DNA of 64,000 nucleotides from Serinus canaria (lineage: Eukaryota; Chordata; Aves; Passeriformes; Fringillidae), in contig NC_066315.1 of NCBI RefSeq assembly GCF_022539315.1, positions 18,327,649-18,391,648 of the forward strand, in the 5' to 3' direction. Below are positions 1-12,959 of this stretch, one piece after another. A program made the translations under genes and the position numbers. Position 1 is the first letter of the stretch. Each line of letters opens with the position of its first letter. The notes below the pieces were generated by a model that worked only from the letters and a program-made list of their open reading frames with translations, ran no database searches and was not told the DNA's origin.

Positions 1-263
1 GGAGTCTATTACAGACCTCCCAACCAGGATGAAGAGGCAGAAGAAAAATTCCTTAAGCAACTGGGAGAAGTCCTGCAATTGCTAGTCATGGTTCTCCTGG
101 GGTACTTCTACTTAAAATGTGGGAGTTGCTCTCTATTCCCAAGTAACAGGACAAGAAGAAATGTCCTAAAGTTGCAGCAGGGGAGATTTAAGTATTGGCT
201 AATAGGAAGAGAATCTTCTCCAAGGTTATCAAGCACAGAAATGGGCTGCCCATGGTGGAGTCC
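1..263 (+). mobile_element. CR1 LINE, 5' piece, internally deleted
   Basis: Positions 1-120 read in frame as a CR1 ORF2 endonuclease segment (GVYYRPPNQDEEAEEKFLKQ, then a degraded LVLMGDFN-like motif). From about 130 the sequence switches directly to the CR1 3' region (cccaagtaacaggacaag, then tgcagcaggggagattta). Most of the reverse transcriptase is missing, which implies an internal deletion or two adjacent fragments. The copy continues past the left edge and is interrupted at 264 by the LTR-like insertion; its 3' end resumes at 1156. Confidence 0.85.
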
Positions 264-1155
264 TGTTACAACCCCCTACAGAAGGTGAGGGCAACCCAGG
301 TTCTTGTTATTAGATCCCATGGGGCAGTTTAGAGGGGAACAACACAGAAGGCTTGGTTTGGTGAGCACACATAGGTAGGGTTTATTGTAGAGCAGTTTGG
401 TTGCAGAGGAAAGCTGGTATGTAGCCATTTTGGTCATTACTTTCTGCAGTAAGAGAACAACATAAAAGCATTGCAATATCAAAGTACAACAACATCATCC
501 AAGGACATGCATGAGGGAAAAGAAAGGACAGGAGCATGAAGCACAAAATGAAGAAAGAGAAGGGACCAGAGTGAAGATCTCACCACCCACAGGACCTGCA
601 ACAAGATTTGCTTGTAGTCTTGGTAGCAGACTGGATCCATCAGGTGGAGGAGGAAGTCCTTAAGAAGGGGTGGGGAAAAGTCTCAGGGGCACACCACCTA
701 TTGGGTTTATATCCACTCAGGAACACCCAGGGACCTCCCCTGGGGCAGGGAGATTGATGCAGTTGTGTTGATCATGGAACACTTGGGAGCCCTTGACACC
801 TTCTAAGACAGCACAGCTGCCCATCACATCAGCAGCTGAGTGATTGTGGCCCATCAGCAGAGACCAACAGCCTCAGGCCACAGCCAGTGTCCCTATTTCC
901 CCAGGGAGGAAGGGGTAGCCCCACAACCCAGTGGTTTGTGCAGGGAAGGACAATTGTGATGAGAGGCACATCCATCTCCACAGGATCTTCTCCTCTCTCA
1001 CTCACAGCCCCTCATTCTTTCACTCTGCCTTTCCAGATCAGAGGTTTGGCCATTACACACCCAAAAGCTCGCCTCTGTCTGAGCCAAGGCCCTTACACAC
1101 TCCACAAATGGGGAAGGTGTGGAGCCATTATCACTTAACAGTTCAGTCTTTCACA
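264..1155 (-). mobile_element. Probable solo LTR (endogenous retrovirus-like) inserted in CR1
   Basis: This 892-bp block interrupts a CR1 copy. Read on the minus strand it begins TGTGAAAGAC and ends TTGTAACA, the TG...CA borders typical of LTRs. It has an AATAAA hexamer at 386-381, about 120 nt before its end, and a TATAAA-like hexamer at 711-706. The flanking bases do not form a clean target duplication (agtcc against acccc), so the borders could be off by several bases. No gag, pol or env frame is present, so it would be a non-coding solo LTR. The family was not identified. Confidence 0.5.
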
Positions 1156-1300
1156 ACCCCCCATCCCTGGATGTATTTAAATAACACATATAGGTGGCAC
1201 TTAGAGACAGCTTTGTGGTGGGCTTGGCAGTGCTGGCTTAATGGTTGGACTCAGTGATATAAAAGGTCTTTTCCAACCTAAACTACTCTATAATTGGATG
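1156..1300 (+). mobile_element. CR1 LINE, 3' end (continuation of the copy at 1-263)
   Basis: The sequence catccctggatgtattt, then a block with ggcagtgctggcttaatggt, then ggtcttttccaacctaaact matches the CR1 3' terminus in sense orientation. It resumes where the piece at 1-263 stops, which supports one CR1 copy split by a later insertion. The terminal octamer repeat is eroded (ctactctataattgg). Confidence 0.85.
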
Positions 1301-2170
1301 ATTTTTTCAATTTTTGTTAGGAGTCCATCCTCAAATCCCCTCCTGTCCTGTGCAGCTTTCCCTAGCTACTTCTCCAAGATGCTTTTTGTGCAATATGTTT
1401 ATTTCCACATATACAGCAACATTCTGGATATGCATAAGCAGTTGGAGGACTGCATGGGATCCAAGTATTTCTTTGGCATGTAAGTTGTAGTGTAATGTTC
1501 AAAACCAAAAATACACATGTGCAGAAAAGTGAACAACTTTGGATCTATAAAGTTAACAATTTCTTTTCAAGCTTCCTTATCGTATTGCTAGGCTTGAATG
1601 TAAAGCAGAGTCCCTGAATGAAAACATGCTGCATTTGATCCTCCTGTACCATTTCAGGTTATCACCTCATCAAGAGAGAAATCCTCTTTAAATTAAAAAT
1701 AGCCTCCAGCTTCAAGACTAGGCAGCAAAATTATTTCCAATGAGATTATAAAAAAAAGAAAAAAAGCATTTTCAGCTGATTCATTGGAAGAGGCAAAGCA
1801 CACTTTGCTTTCTTGGATGCATACCTGTACTTGTTTCCCTGAAATGCTTCATCTCCAGGAACTCCACGTTCTCCTCTCCATCACTGCCTCATAATGCAAA
1901 GCCATAGGGAAAGAAGCCCCACTTTTACTTTTTTTCCATTTTTTTTTTTTTCCTGGCCTTACACAGCCCTCTTAAATGAACAATAAAACCTAAGACAAGG
2001 CTGAAGTCTCCCTGATGGTCAGAAGGCATTGACCAGCTCTACAGCAATCTGTGCTGGACAGCCTTAGCCTGGGTTTTCCCAAACAAGGCCACTTTCCCAG
2101 CTACTTGTCAACTGGAAATGAAATGCACTTCCTGAAGGTTTGTCCAGGTCAGCTGTGATAAGACCAGGGG
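1301..2170. other. Gene-free stretch
   Basis: Mixed AT-rich sequence with a T run near 1938-1951. No coding or repeat signal was recognised. Confidence 0.6.
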
Positions 2171-2412
2171 TGATGGCTTTAATCTAAAGAGGGGACGTTT
2201 AGATTGGGAGTAAAACATGTTTTTTACCATGAGGGAGGTGAACAGGCCATCTATAGAAGCTGAGGGTGCCCCATCCCTGAAATGTTCCAAGCCAGGCCAG
2301 AGGGGACTCTGAGCAGCCTGGTCTAGTGAAAGGTGACTGGCCCATGACAGCAGGGTTGGACTGGCTGGTCTTCAGAGGTCCCTCCCAAGCCAAGCCAGCT
2401 GTGATTCCGGCT
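2171..2412 (+). mobile_element. CR1 LINE 3' end
   Basis: Sense-orientation CR1 3' sequence. The diagnostic order is present: a degraded gggacgtttagattgggag, then gaggtgaacaggcc, gccccatccctgaaatgttc, agcctggtctagtgaaaggt, gcagggttggactggctg and cagaggtccctcccaagcc, ending near a degraded tgtgattc. It is 5'-truncated, as is usual for CR1, and diverged. Confidence 0.75.
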
Positions 2413-2875
2413 GCACATTCCCACAGCATAGGTCTGACACGGTCTGGAAGCTTCAGATCTGCCATTAGCAGCCTGCACAACTGATTCACACATTCACAGT
2501 CAGCCCAAAACACTTCCTGAGTGATAAATTTATTGCACATTTACAGTGAATCCAACACTTCCCAGAACCTCAGGCTCACTGCACAGGCTGAGCAGAGTAG
2601 AAGTGTAGCAGTTTCTGTCTGGAACACCCCAGCACACAGGGGGTTGGGGTGGCACAGCAGCCTTCACTCCATGGATTAAATGAGCACAGCATCACTGACA
2701 GTGCCGGACTGGAGAGACACAAGGACACTACTGGAAAAACCCCCTGTTCCAAAGTGTAATATGAAGGAAATCCAAGAAGAACTCCTCCCTCCACTCCTCT
2801 AGGTGCTGTACAGGAAGGTGCATCGACTGAAATCACTTACCACTCGCAGCTGCAGTTTGACTTCATGCAGCAAGG

Positions 2876-3115
2876 AATCACAGAATCTGCTGGGTTGGAA
2901 GGGACCCATCAGGATCATCGAGTCTGGCTCCTGGCTCTGCACAGAGCCATCCCAAGAGTCACCCCTTGTGCCAGAGAGCTTTGTCCAAATGCTTCTTGAA
3001 CTCTGTCAGGCTTGGTGCTGTGGCCACTTCCCTGGGGACCCTGTTCTAGTGCCCAGCCACCCTCCAGTGGAAGAACCTTTTCCTACTACCCAGCCTAAAC
3101 TTCCCCTGACACACC
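2876..3115 (-). mobile_element. CR1 LINE 3' end, antisense to window
   Basis: The reverse complement ends ...gggtcccttccaacccagca and gattctgtgatt, the canonical CR1 terminus. Upstream blocks include cctgacagagttcaagaagc, gggtgactcttgggatggct and agactcgatgatcct. It is the best-preserved CR1 3' end in the window. It is 5'-truncated at about 3115. Confidence 0.88.
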
Positions 3116-3129
3116 TTCATGTCATTAAT

Positions 3130-6100
3130 CCATGAGCTAAAGTCCACTGACCTGCATCCTGCTTCTCTTGGTATTTTGGCTGCCTTCCCAGGGGAAAGAT
3201 CCTTGCTGGCTGGTATGAAACCATCAACATTAGGTACAGTTGTTTAACTATAGGTGTTTCTTGCACTTGCTTATCCAGAATTAGATACTACCATTATAAA
3301 AACAATTATCTAAGGACTTCTGTATTAATATAATTGTCTTGTTAATATAACATTTATTATTGTAACTAGTGGCAATGGGACATCAGCAAACAATTGATGT
3401 TTTGGTGACATTTGTTATTATCCATGCAAGAAGTTCACCATACAAGATTAACCTTCTTCAATTACTAAAACTACCTCTCAGCTTTCCCCTTCTGCAGTTA
3501 CACAAAATCCATTGTGAAGGTGTACTCTTAAGAGTATCATGATAAATGGAGCATGCTAGTGAAAGAGCTTACAATATCAGTTTAAAAGAAATACAAAAAA
3601 GCAAGAAGTTTCTTTGCATAACAGGGGCTGAAATTCCTAACATCTGGAAAATGAAAAGACTCAATCATTAGGCTGCAAAGTCTCAGCAATTACTGAGTCT
3701 ATCTAGATATGCAATACTGTGCTGCATTTCTAAAGCTTCAGTGGAGTAGTTTATCAAAGGTGCTCTTTCCCCTCTTTGTGTGTAAAACAGTATATTTCAG
3801 TAGTATCTGGACTGATGATACCTCAATTCTTTTCAAAAAGGTATGTTTCAATGTATCACTTGCAATGGTAAGTAGATTCTGAAGCTGTCTGGCAATTAGT
3901 TTTCTTAAAGCCTTGGTTTTGTGAAAATTGATCCAAACTGGTGTAAGAGCTGGACTATGACCCAAGACTGCACTTCTTGTCCTGTAAGAAAATAATTTCC
4001 AATCTACATCATCTAAAGAAATGCCTTTCAGACTACCATGGTGTTTCATTTTTTTCCCTTCAGAATTTCTGTTATTGGGGATAAATAGATAAAGAGACAA
4101 AAATGTTTTCATTGACTCCTACAAGTCTTTTATTAGGCTCAGGAGGCAAAGAAAACATGTAACACCTGGAAGTCTGAAGGTAAGAGGAAATAGGAATTAT
4201 TTTTATCTATTTCCCCTCTACACCTCCACTACATTTCTTCAGCCCCTCAGTAAGTCATATGTCATCTTGGAAAGATATTCTTTTTTCCTCCAAACTCCCT
4301 CTGACAATGAGTTAATTCTCCAGCTCATTTCTGCAGCACAGTGTTTTTCTTTCACGTTTAACCTTTTTAGAGAAGGATTTCACCTTTTTGCCCAAAGTAA
4401 TATGTTCACACACACACACCCCTTTGGTTTTTAATTCATCATTAAAATGGTATTCTGTGCTTCAAACAGGTTAATCTCAAGTGTGCACCACAGACATTAC
4501 CTCATCTGTGCAGCAGATGCAGCTCAACACATGCAGTCTCCTTTATGTGACAATCTCTTCAAGATTGCAAATTATCATTTCTCCATCAGAAACATGAAAG
4601 CATTTTTCACAATATGAAGAGAATCATGGCACATAAAGGCACCATCAAAACTTGCATTATCTTTAGAAGACAATGAATGTGAGGTTAAAACAACCTACAT
4701 GTTCCCGTTCACATAGAGTCAACAGTGGTGTCATTTGGTTTTATAAAGAAATTCAGGGGGGTTTTTTAATGTATGGACTTTACTTTTAGCCCTGTAAAAT
4801 GTTAAAGGCTGCAAACGTTTCTATGTCCTAGCCATAGAGACTTCATTACAACAGAAGGGATAATAGCAATTTTTAAAAAAATTAGGCAAAAAATTAGCTT
4901 ATGTACACAGCAGTTCCGCAGTTGTGCAAACTTAGCTGCTTTGTCCAATACTAGAACAGTCAAACTTGCATTGAAGAAACATTTTTAGTGCTTTTTGTGC
5001 ATTTTGGAACAGATTATTTATGACCCAGGATAGCCAGAAAATGATTTCCATAAGCAGCTTGCTTTTCTTCTTTCTTTTCATCATTTTTCCTCTAAATGCT
5101 GAAGCTCACCATAACCCATATGTAGACTCCTTTACAAGTTCTGCTAGTGATATTTTTGTTACTGTATGCAATTTGTGGCTAAATTGCATGTATTTAGCTT
5201 TGATAATTTTAAGCATTTACCATTCAATCCTATTCATGTTGGTAATATTCTATGGATTTACAAAAAGAACAGAACAATTCCCTCAAAAACAAGTGCTGTG
5301 TAGCCTGCCTAGAGCTGAACCTATTATACTCTCCTACATGTTATATTATTTAAAGGAAGCTACATAAAGGGTACATTTTCTTTCCTATCTTTGAGAAATA
5401 AAAACCCTGATACCCTTGCAACTCTCATACATGAATTAGTTATCTCGAAAATACACACTAAATAAAAATATCTCCAAACCCACATATATAATACCACAAA
5501 ATCTTCTGTTCTAACCAATGAGTTTGCATTTAGAGTCCACATCTCCAGGAACACCACAGTTGCATCTGGGCCATTATGTTTAATAGCCCTCAGTGGACCC
5601 ACCCCTCCCTTTAATGCCTTTGGCCTCCACAAGTGTTGCATGTATTCTCATGCTGTTCTCTCACTGCAGCCCTAGGAGCTTGAATTAGCTGCACTGGCAG
5701 AAACATCCAGGAGGCTTGAATATTTTGTTTAGAGGATTAAGGTGGTCAGTACCCCAGAGCAGAGTAAAATATTCCTCCTTCTCCAACAAAAATTATAATG
5801 GAAGGAAGAACTACCTCAAAAAAAAATTAAAAAGAGAATTCTGTCTTTAGAATTTACTCTTTCATAAGTTTAAATATAAATTGGAAAAAAGTCTGCAGAA
5901 AAAAACCTCTGCATCTCCTCATCTCACTGATTCTACTTTTTCCTTCACGCAGTTCCTAAAAAATTCCAAAGACAACAAAGAACCGACCCTAAGGTTGGTT
6001 TCCATCAAATGTCTTCTATGATGCTTTTAAGTTTGACTAGATTTAGATAGCATATAATATACAGCACCAAACCTCAAGGAAAGAAAGAAATTTCTAAACA

Positions 6101-9100
6101 CAGATAATGGCTATATTACTTATTAGGAGACATGAACTACATCCCTGATAGCAAAAGATAAATCATCCAGTATTTGCAGGGCTATGCATTAACAAAGTCA
6201 GTGGAAGGGTACAAAATATAAAAATGTTTGTTTAAATAATAAAATTAGCTGAGAAAAGAGACTGGCTATGTGTAAGCCTTAGAATTCACTAAATCTCACA
6301 TTTCACTGAGAACAAAGAGAGGTTGAGGGAGAGAAAGTAGGAGGCTGTGGGGATGTTAAAGAAACACCTCTCCCAACAAATGCCAGGGAATGAAAATAAC
6401 ATTGCACCACTACATTTCCAACATAAAACTGCTCCTGAACTCTCTATTCCTCAGCCTGAGAGAAGATGAATAACACAAGAATTTTCTGTCAAGCCTGTTC
6501 AGATGCACAGATACCATCTGCACAAACTCAGCAAACAGACACGAGCACAACAGAAACATGCAAGTAATTGTAACCAAGTCACAAATTCTGCACAGTATAA
6601 AATATTTATCATCGCCACAGGTGGTGGAACAGTTTGCTGTGCAGATGCTCACAAACCTGACTATTAAATCTATGAAAGGAGCAGGTTTGCCAGCTCTACC
6701 TGGACTCAGAGCAGTGACTGAAACACAAACCCCTTAGGTAGAGTCCCTAGAATCTCTTCCCTTCGTGTGATTGTCCTTTGCCAATGCTTTTGTAAAACAG
6801 ACAGCTGTTGGTGGACGCCAGTGGTACTAGAAGGATGGTAAGATCTGAAAGGGATCTAAAACTTGGGGCTGTGAATATTGCAACTGGAGTTGGCACCAAA
6901 GTAATTCCTCTGTCTGTCCTTTCTCCAGAGCCTCAGACTTGCACAGTGCGTAGTCCCATACCCAGAACAAAGTCAGGTGTGCTGGGAAATACTTTGGAGC
7001 ACCTACTTAAAAGCAGAAAGGCCAGATCTGATTGCAAAGACCCCAGACTACTAAATCAACCAACAACCAGAGCTCCAGTCCAGACTCAAGTCTCCAGATG
7101 CTCTTCCTCTTTTCATTTCCTCTCTGAATTGCTCTCTAACATCTGTGTTTCCTTTTCAATACCACGCTACAATCCAAACCATTTGTAAAATATGTCGGTT
7201 TATACCAGAGTAGAGTGCTACTAGATAAATACAGGGGTTATGTGGAAGTATACACAGAAAATATGGCAGGGCAAATGTCCAGAAGGAAGCATCTCCTGTC
7301 CATGGTCCCTTCAGGCAGAGTGTCCCAGGTCTCATACACATCTCTAGCCACTGTCTGCCTTGATTGTTGCAGTTTCTTATTTTCCCACCTTCAGGCAGCC
7401 CAGAGAGCAGCACACGTGCTGAGGGAACGACATTTCTGAAAGCCATTCAGTTAGGCTGTTTTCTCCAAATCCAGTCTCCTCACCTCCAAATTCATTCTCA
7501 GAGCAAATGAGTTTTCAATTGCATGTTTACATAGTGCTGAGCCCCGGCAAGGCAGAAGTGACTGGAGAGACAACGACCAGGGGCTGTCTCCACCACGTAA
7601 CACTTTTAAAGCCCAGGCAGAGACTCGAGAAGTGGTGGAGGAGCAGCACAAAAGCCTGCTGCTCCTGCCTATAGCAATATCTGCTCCTACTCCCACCTCA
7701 TTAATTGCTAGTTTTCCTGATTATAGAAACAGCTTTTTCTGCTGCTGAAATGTATGGCGCCGTGCCATTTGCATATGCAAACTGACAAACGAACAATGAA
7801 CCAGTTGCACAGTTCCTTAGAGAGCAACAATGTGGAGGATTTACGACATGTATGAGGCAACAGGCAGGGAGGGAGTGTGGGGAGACGGACACAAAACCGC
7901 TCCTGATGCTCTTTATCGTGGCTTTCTGATAAATAATCTTTCAGGAGGTCTATAGAAATAAAATATTTAACACTTTAGTGGATTTCTGACACTGGATTTG
8001 GGAAAATAATAGAACTAAAGATCTGTGTGACTTTGATTTGCCTCCAGTTGCATATCTGTTTATCAGATTTTAATAGATGATCTTTGATGCACACTGTTCA
8101 GCCACAAGGTCTTTATGTTATTCATGCAGAGAAGGGAGTGTTTATTTAACAAACAGAAGCCCAGCATTGTTTTCTTCCTGTTATTCAAGGAAGTTATTCA
8201 AAGTCCTGTAGTCCAAGACTTTATTTGTACATGCTATTGAAACTCTACCATCCTAAAGGAATTACTCACTTCATTGTGGACATTAATCACGGGATCAAAT
8301 GCCTATAACCTATTTTCAAAGCACTGGACATTATATAGGACTTCATAGATTCAAAGCACAGGTCTCATCATGCCAGCTCCACCTCTGAGTGTCTTGCATT
8401 CCCACAGGTCTTATTTCAGAAACATGAAATCAGTGATTGCCTGGAAAAATTTTGGCTTAAATAGTAATCTGACGAGGGAAAGGTAGAGCCTAGGGGCAAG
8501 CAAGGATAGGCTGCTGTTCTCCAGACCATCATTTGGCTGCCGTAATCATTAAACAATGGTTACACCACCTCTATGGCAAATGAAGACATTTAACTGAAGG
8601 CAAACCCCCAAGAAGCAGCAATTGTATCCATGGATGGATGATGAACCACATGGCTCAGCACCTGGGCTGACACCCTTGGGCTCACCACAAACACATCTGC
8701 CACTTGAGGTAAGGAAGCAGCTGGCAGCAGGAGCAGGTTGTTACATTTGCATGGACCAGCACTGGAAGGGAACACAAGGCACAACTCACCAGAAAACGTC
8801 TCAGCTATTTTGTGATTGCAAAAGAAAGGCAAGATTTAGAAACCACAGATCCCATCCCTGTTTTAATCAACACAGACTTCCAGTCTTCCTCTTTGGGATT
8901 GACCCCTTTCTGCCCCATCCTCCACTCTGTGTTTCATCCACAGCCCTTGTACCTACACCAAGCTTCTCAGCTCAAACGCTGCCTGGAGAGCCCTGGTTCC
9001 CTCAAAAGCACAGAAAATGCCAAATTGTGCCTCCTTATTTTAAAACATGGAAAAATGCTTCAGAAGTGGAGGACCAGTTTGCCTGACACCAGTGAGTGGA

Positions 9101-12100
9101 AAGCAGAAGGAGGCCATGCCAGCACAGCTGGATCTCTTCCAGGTGTTTGACTTGGAACCACACAACAGGTGATACTTTATATGGCAATAAGGCACATATA
9201 GATTAAAAACTGTCTTAATGAAGAATATCAAAATGTAAAATGTCATTTCATGAGAAAATATCTGAAAGGGCCTCTCCTGGGAGAACCTCCTGAGTGTAGT
9301 TCTCAGTCTTTTCATATTCATTGATGGTCTACTCAATCTCAAGAACTTGGTCAGTAGAGCTGGTGCATGGCACTAAAACCAAGGTCTGCAGGAAGAAGTG
9401 AACACGTTATTCTTATGTGCTCTGACAAATGGACACAGCCCCACAGGAAATTTCAGGAAAGTCTGATGGAAATCAGAAATGCAAGGGATGCTGGAAGGAC
9501 AGAATACTACTTGGAAAATCAGTTTCTCAGAGGGAAGCTGAAAAGGCCATCCAGAACACAAGCCTGTGGCATAAGGTGCAAATGGAAATATTGAGTGAAA
9601 GGAATTGATTTTGCTACAGTATAATTCACTCCCAAGATCACTACTATGTGCAATCCTGATGCCCACTTTTTTAAAATCTCTCCGCTTCCTTATAGACAGC
9701 TGTACAAAAGTGATAAAAGTTTGGAAAACAAGTCATAAAAGTGTGAGCCAAGGAACAACGGCATGCCTAAGTTGGACTGGATAGCTGCTGTTCTTCCTGA
9801 CCTGGAACTAGTTTTCCACCCAACTCTTTTATGGACACTGGCCAGAGCTGTATGCTTTGTAGCCTCCCATGCAGCCAGCTATTATTTTCTTCAAGTATTT
9901 CATTTAAGCTTTTTGCTATTAAGTACAGGAATCACAGAGGAAGGATTTCCCCATGGACACAGATGCATTAATTTGGCTTCTGATCTTAGGAAAAACACGG
10001 ATGTCTTTTTTAACTTTGCTTCCTAAGGAAACCGAGACGCAAAGGCACCATGTGTCTCTGGATGTGTCTGATCCAGTTCTCTGGCCAGCTTTAACCAAAT
10101 TTACAGGGAGGTGCAGATTGCTTTGAGCTACCCAGTTCCTATACATCTTCAGAGGAACAGAAGTTCAGGTGGAAAAGGGGGACTAAGCACCCTGCACAAG
10201 GAAAAGTGGAAGTACAGTCCCCCAAGGTAACCATGTGAATATCTACTCACAGCAAAGTTCCATTAAGAACTCAGGATCAATCACAAAACAAAATCTGTAG
10301 GAAGTGCTGGAAGGGGTGAAGGCAGATGGGCAGAATTATTTGTTCTGGTTCCCCTCAGAAATAGCAGAGCTTAGCCCCAGATGCTGCAAGGTGCTGACAG
10401 ATCAGAAGCCAAGGGAGGGGAAGAAAGCTGCCCCTGGGAGATGTGCCTGGCACCACTGCTCCAGGACACCCAGGGCAGAGCTGGCCAGGCCTGGGCAAGG
10501 TGGTGCTGCCACGTCGGAGGGGAGAAACTGTGGGGAAGGTTCATCTTCCCTGCAGCTGAGCCACGCTTCACCTGCAGGAATCCCCTGCCCCTGTCTTCTC
10601 TGATCAGTTCCCTTTCATCACAGGAACCTGCTGAGCGGAAAAATGGATTATAAGTAACTCTGTATGAAAAGTACTCAGAAGATTCTTCTCCATTGGACTC
10701 CTTTCCTAATTCCACCTGTGAAAGTAGTTGGCAGGTCTTCTCTGCTTCTCTTCTCTTCTTCTCTGCTTGATTCCTTTGCTAGCTAAAAATGCAGTCAGCT
10801 AAATATAGGTGAAACCTCTACCAACTTAAATGAATCCTTCTGATGTTAAATATAGGTAGAAGTACTAGATATATATTTTTTTTTTACTAGGAGAATATAT
10901 GGTCCAACCCACTGTACTGTTAACAACAGTGTATTTTGGATAATGTTTAATAAACTTCCTTAATTAACTAGCTTAACTGTAGTAAAGTATCTGAATAAAT
11001 CCTACATTTGACTGGTAATCTGAAAATTACACTGGTATCAGATAAAAACAAACCCAGGAAACTACTAAAATCAATAATTACTAATTAGTCTATAATAATT
11101 ATTAAATACTATAAATATTATTAATACTTTCATTGAAATTCTATTAACTACTACAAATTCTAATAATTTGAAAGCTCAGGGAACACCATTTCCCCAATAA
11201 TTTTTTCTTTTCCTCTGTTTTCACAAAGATTAAGTTTTCATAAGAGTAAGTTCTCTTGTTTAACTGTCATTTTCCTAGACATAATTAGAAAAAAAAAAAG
11301 GCTGTCATTTCTGTCCTGATCCCTTGAGACAACTATTAGAGGGGGAAAGTTTACAAAATCTATCCCTATCCAAAGTGTATAGAAAGGGCAAGTGCTCAAG
11401 CAGTATCAAACTCCTTTTGAACCCAGCTACATTTCAGAGAGAAGACACACAAAGAAAAAAAATATTTCCAGAGCTACTTTATCAGTTCTAAGACCACAAA
11501 ACAGTCACTTCACGTATATGTACTTAATATGAGAGGATGTTTTATAGAAATAGAATAAATGGTTTTGCTTTGACAACTATGACATTTTCAGCTGGTAAAA
11601 AGCTCCATATCTATAGGCAAAACCTTTTGGGTTTTAATGGTGGGAAAACAATTACTAAATCTATGAACTTTAACAGTACTATAATCTGACAGTATTTCTA
11701 AAATAGACCTGTGTCACAGTAAGAATATATTCCTTTAAATATCTTAGGTGGAAAAATCCTCCAGGGGAATAACTAGGACAAACATGTTTATGATTATTCA
11801 GCACTGTAGATTGCTGAACCAGTGATGTCAACTATACAAAGCATTTCTGCAGGAGGAAAAAACAGCCACAAGACACCATCTGAGAGGCCCTATCTATGTC
11901 TCACATTGAAAGCAAATGCCTCATCCTGCTGACCCAGAACAGGTGAGAGGGATCTGTGCCTCACGGCTGCATGTGAGAAAAATACACCAAAAGTAACAGT
12001 GAATGTATTCGGCTTCCAAACTAATATATTTTGAAGGTAAAACAATTTATGCATTAGCCGAAAGCATGCTGTTAACAAGAATTCTTTTCTACTCGGTGCT

Positions 12101-12140
12101 TTTTAGCATCTTCGAAAAGGTGAGGCAAACCATTCCCTTA
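3130..12140. other. Large gene-free AT-rich region
   Basis: No exon, RNA gene or confident repeat was found in this 9 kb. A short CA run lies near 4411-4420, and 10860-11200 is especially AT-rich. Open frames of up to 154 codons (for example 8622-9086 and 6808-7188 on plus, 3738-4112 on minus) show no recognisable domain and overlap frames on other strands. I treat them as chance. Confidence 0.6.
5020..5367 (+). other. Unsupported 115-codon open frame with hydrophobic segments
   Basis: The frame begins MTQDSQKM, then a hydrophobic stretch (LLFFFLFIIFPLNAEA) that resembles a signal peptide, and later a second hydrophobic stretch around residues 52-77. The surrounding DNA is very AT-rich, and T-rich DNA yields such hydrophobic frames by chance. 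I recognise no family and see no splice context. It is listed only because it is the most protein-like frame in the left third. Confidence 0.1.
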
Positions 12141-12149
12141 AATTGTCAG

Positions 12150-12950
12150 GGTGTTTAGCGCATCCTCCCGAGCCGGGTCCCTTGTGCTGCGGGCAGGAGC
12201 GAGCGCTTTTTCCAGGGTGACACGGGCTGGTCCCGCTGTGACAGGGCTTCCTGCCAGGCCCCGCTGCCCTGGGCCAAGGAGCTGTCGGGATCCGGAGCTG
12301 GGCTGGCATCGCACCTGCCCTGCCGTGCGAGATCAGAGCCGGGGCTGGATCTGCTGCCGCCCGCAGCCCCTCTCAGCTCGTCCTTAGGGAAGGCGAGTTA
12401 ACAGCATCTAATTATCCCGGCCCTCTAGTAATGACACTGTGCCCCCTGCAGTTTCCATGGGATACGGTGCCTCTCCTGCCTCCCTCTCCTGAGCGGCGGG
12501 GCACAAGGCTCGCTTCCCAAAATCGCTTCTTTTCCAGCACAAAGAAAATCTGGGTTGAGACTTTGTTAGCAGAGCTAGCAAGGGCTGGATCCCGGCGAGG
12601 AGCGCGCCGTGAGAGCCTGGGCAAAGAGGAGCTCTGCATCTCATTAGCCGCCTTTCTCTGCTGCCAGGGTACTCGGCGGAAATTCTTCAGCGGCGCAAAA
12701 ATACATCTTCCAGAAAAGCGTCCTCTTTCCTCTAGAAGCTCACCCTCACATCCTCCTCTGTTACCAAGCAGGCCGGAGACGTCTGAGTGCCATTTCCATG
12801 CTGTCACACCGGCTTCAGGCACGGCAGAGCCAGCACCATTCCCTCCCGCTCTGCTGGTGCCCCTCGGGCTGGGATGCTGCCCCGGGGCAAGGCTCAGACT
12901 GAGGGCAAGGGCAGCAATTCCTGCCCGGCGGCCCTTCCACCAAAGCTGCT
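12150..12950. promoter_or_regulatory. Orphan CpG-rich island
   Basis: CpG dinucleotides and GC content rise sharply here relative to the AT-rich flanks. Open frames of 136 codons on minus and 173 on plus overlap in opposite strands, as expected from low stop density in GC-rich DNA, and match nothing I know. It could be the promoter of an unannotated transcript or a regulatory island. Confidence 0.5.
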
Positions 12951-12959
12951 AATTAATAG

